This document shows positions 62,601 to 64,000 of a stretch of DNA of 64,000 nt, piece after piece. The notes under the pieces were generated by a model. It worked only from the letters and a program-made list of their open reading frames with translations, searched no databases and was not told the origin of the DNA. Every line of letters begins with the position of its first letter. The stretch's first letter is position 1. The DNA is taken from assembly GCA_963556255.1 (NCBI GenBank), contig OY744609.1, positions 24,997,536 through 25,061,535 of the forward strand. The letters are read 5' to 3'. A program made the position numbers and the translations under genes. This DNA is from Allolobophora icterica. Its lineage: Eukaryota > Annelida > Clitellata > Crassiclitellata > Lumbricidae.

Positions 62601-63223
62601 CCCCACCCAAACACATGCACTACAACCACAATGTCACAGACAATGCAAACTGCACAACAACAACAGACCAACAAGAAACATGCTACAACATATCTGACAA
62701 TGAGATAGGCAAAAGACTGAGGTTTCTTTTTGAAATATTTCGTAGCTCCGAATGGAGCCTATCTGAATAATGCTCGAGTGCATTGGTTCCATAGTGGGAT
62801 GGTCACCTTGCAGATAGCCGAAGCTTCATGGATCAACTCCTCTTTCTTTCAAAAGACTGGACTGAGTAGTTTGGGGGTAAACTTAAGGAATAAAGATGTG
62901 ATCACTGAACAGCTGTTTTGTTTTGCTATACTGCTCACTTCCTTACAGATATTATTTACTCAGAACAGGTTCTTGGAACCACAATCTGATTCTGTTGTGG
63001 TAAATGTGGAGGCATGTGATGCTGATGCATCTCTAGATAAGAAGTAGGGCTCAAATTTACTTTGTGGGGTTGGCCTGTCATGCTGTGCAGCTGACCTACT
63101 CTGCACAGCAAATAGATTGTTCTGTTCAGCTAGCACAACATAAAACTGTCATCTAACAACCAAGGAACACTCCAAAATGGTGCATCATGGTTGATCCACC
63201 AAAGACACCTGTAAATGGAATGG

Positions 63224-63466
63224 TTAGAGGTGAAACAAGAAATCCTGGAACCTATTTTTCTTACTCTGACCCAATTTACTGTACATGCAGTATATATCTG
63301 TGAACTCAGTGTCAATGTCGGAATGTTCTTCAGCCAAAGTCTCTTCATTTTCATTATTTGATCCACCAGATAGGCTCTTATTAACAGATATGTCAGAACT
63401 ATCATCATTTGTTTCTATTTCCTCAAGCACTTGTCGAATTTCAACATCAGAAAGACAATGCCTCAC
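63224..63466 (-). pseudogene. Possible piggyBac-like transposase N-terminal remnant
   Basis: The - strand reads LSDVEIRQVLEEIETNDDSS, then an acidic EEHSDIDTEFTD stretch and GQSKKNRFQDF. PiggyBac-derived proteins begin with an L-x-D-E-E-I helix and acidic repeats ahead of a GK(N/D)xxxW motif; only the first part fits here. No catalytic DDD region follows in the window. Confidence 0.4.
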
Positions 63467-64000
63467 TCTTTTGGGTCATTAAAATAAACTGATTAAATAC
63501 CTGATTCAACTGGTTGATTTTTATATTTCGGCCACAATTTTAAACATATCTCACACTTATTTCTATGCCTAAGTTGGTGTAAATGATGGAAAATGTCAAA
63601 AATACAATGCCTGCATGGGCCAACAGCTGTCAAGATAACAGTATGTGCATACTGGATTCTGCTGCCTGCTCATTGGTAACTTCATGTTGCTTCCACTGCC
63701 AGCTTCCTTATATTAGAATAATCAATTCCAGAAAATGCTTTGGTAAATACTCTTTAAAAATAAATGACTATAAAGTAGAGAGTGATGCGGGGAAACAACC
63801 TTGTCCTCATCCCGCCCTGCAACAAGTAAGTCTTCTCCATCCCTGCATGTTTTCTCCCATCCCACAGAACTACACCACATATCCTGCAAAAAGTTTTCAC
63901 CTATTAAAATTTAAAAAAAAACAATTATTAGCTTACAAAGCTATTTGTATTCCTGATTGAATTAATAAAATACACACATAAAACACAGATTACCTTATCA

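Larger units (their letters stand above)
59555..64000. other. Upstream intron(s) of CLIP1; no further firm exon
   Basis: No CAP-Gly-like frame (GKNDG-type motif) is visible. The stretch contains a SINE-like tail with (GAAT)n (60290-60372), a candidate 10-nt micro-exon (61314-61323), two degenerate copies of a sequence around CTTCCCATCCATCCA and GTGGGGTTGCC (61740-62600), and a piggyBac-like remnant (63224-63466). Confidence 0.6.

Overview
This is nuclear DNA from an animal, read as an invertebrate. It is AT-rich, almost all genes are split by GT-AG introns, and the introns are full of short DNA transposons, tRNA-derived SINEs and LINE remnants. The encoded proteins resemble vertebrate ones closely (the CLIP-170 tail is nearly residue for residue), which fits a marine invertebrate deuterostome or a lophotrochozoan. 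The sequence alone does not decide between them. There is no prokaryotic, organellar or CRISPR-type content.

Three protein genes account for the window. (1) An oxysterol-binding protein gene, OSBP, lies on the + strand with 14 coding exons from 2076 to 12780 and appears complete at about 800 aa. It has a PH domain, an FFAT-like motif and an ORD lipid-transfer domain whose EQVSHHPP signature is split by an intron. (2) An AUTS2/FBRSL1/tay-bridge family gene lies on the - strand with about 13 coding exons from 34832 down to 16077. It appears complete at about 1,240 aa, apart from one unresolved exon junction. It meets OSBP tail to tail. (3) A CLIP-170 (CLIP1) gene lies on the - strand with 24 coding exons from 59554 down to 40917. 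The coiled coil, both zinc knuckles and the acidic-aromatic tail are present. The CAP-Gly exons must lie beyond 64000. I placed exon ends by hand from splice sites and codon phase. All 24 CLIP1 exons join in one open frame of 1,832 codons plus stop.

Region by region: 1-2075 is OSBP upstream DNA with a hAT-type MITE. 2076-12780 is OSBP, with LINE and MITE insertions in its introns. 12781-16076 holds the two convergent 3' ends. 16077-34832 is the AUTS2-like gene, with a 25-bp minisatellite and many MITEs in its introns. 34833-40916 is intergenic, with SINE, LINE and hAT relics. 40917-59554 is CLIP1, with a 1-kb hAT element and a SINE in its last intron. 59555-64000 is CLIP1 upstream intron, with a possible 10-nt micro-exon and a piggyBac-like remnant.

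The genes do not form a functional unit. They act in sterol/PI4P exchange at ER-Golgi contacts, in Polycomb-linked transcription, and in microtubule plus-end binding. I found no new multi-gene system. The most unusual structure is the CLIP1 rod. A two-exon module has been triplicated, and its largest exon is built from 75-bp (25-aa) units in register. These include a nearly identical 300-bp higher-order duplication, so the region looks to be still expanding by recombination or gene conversion.
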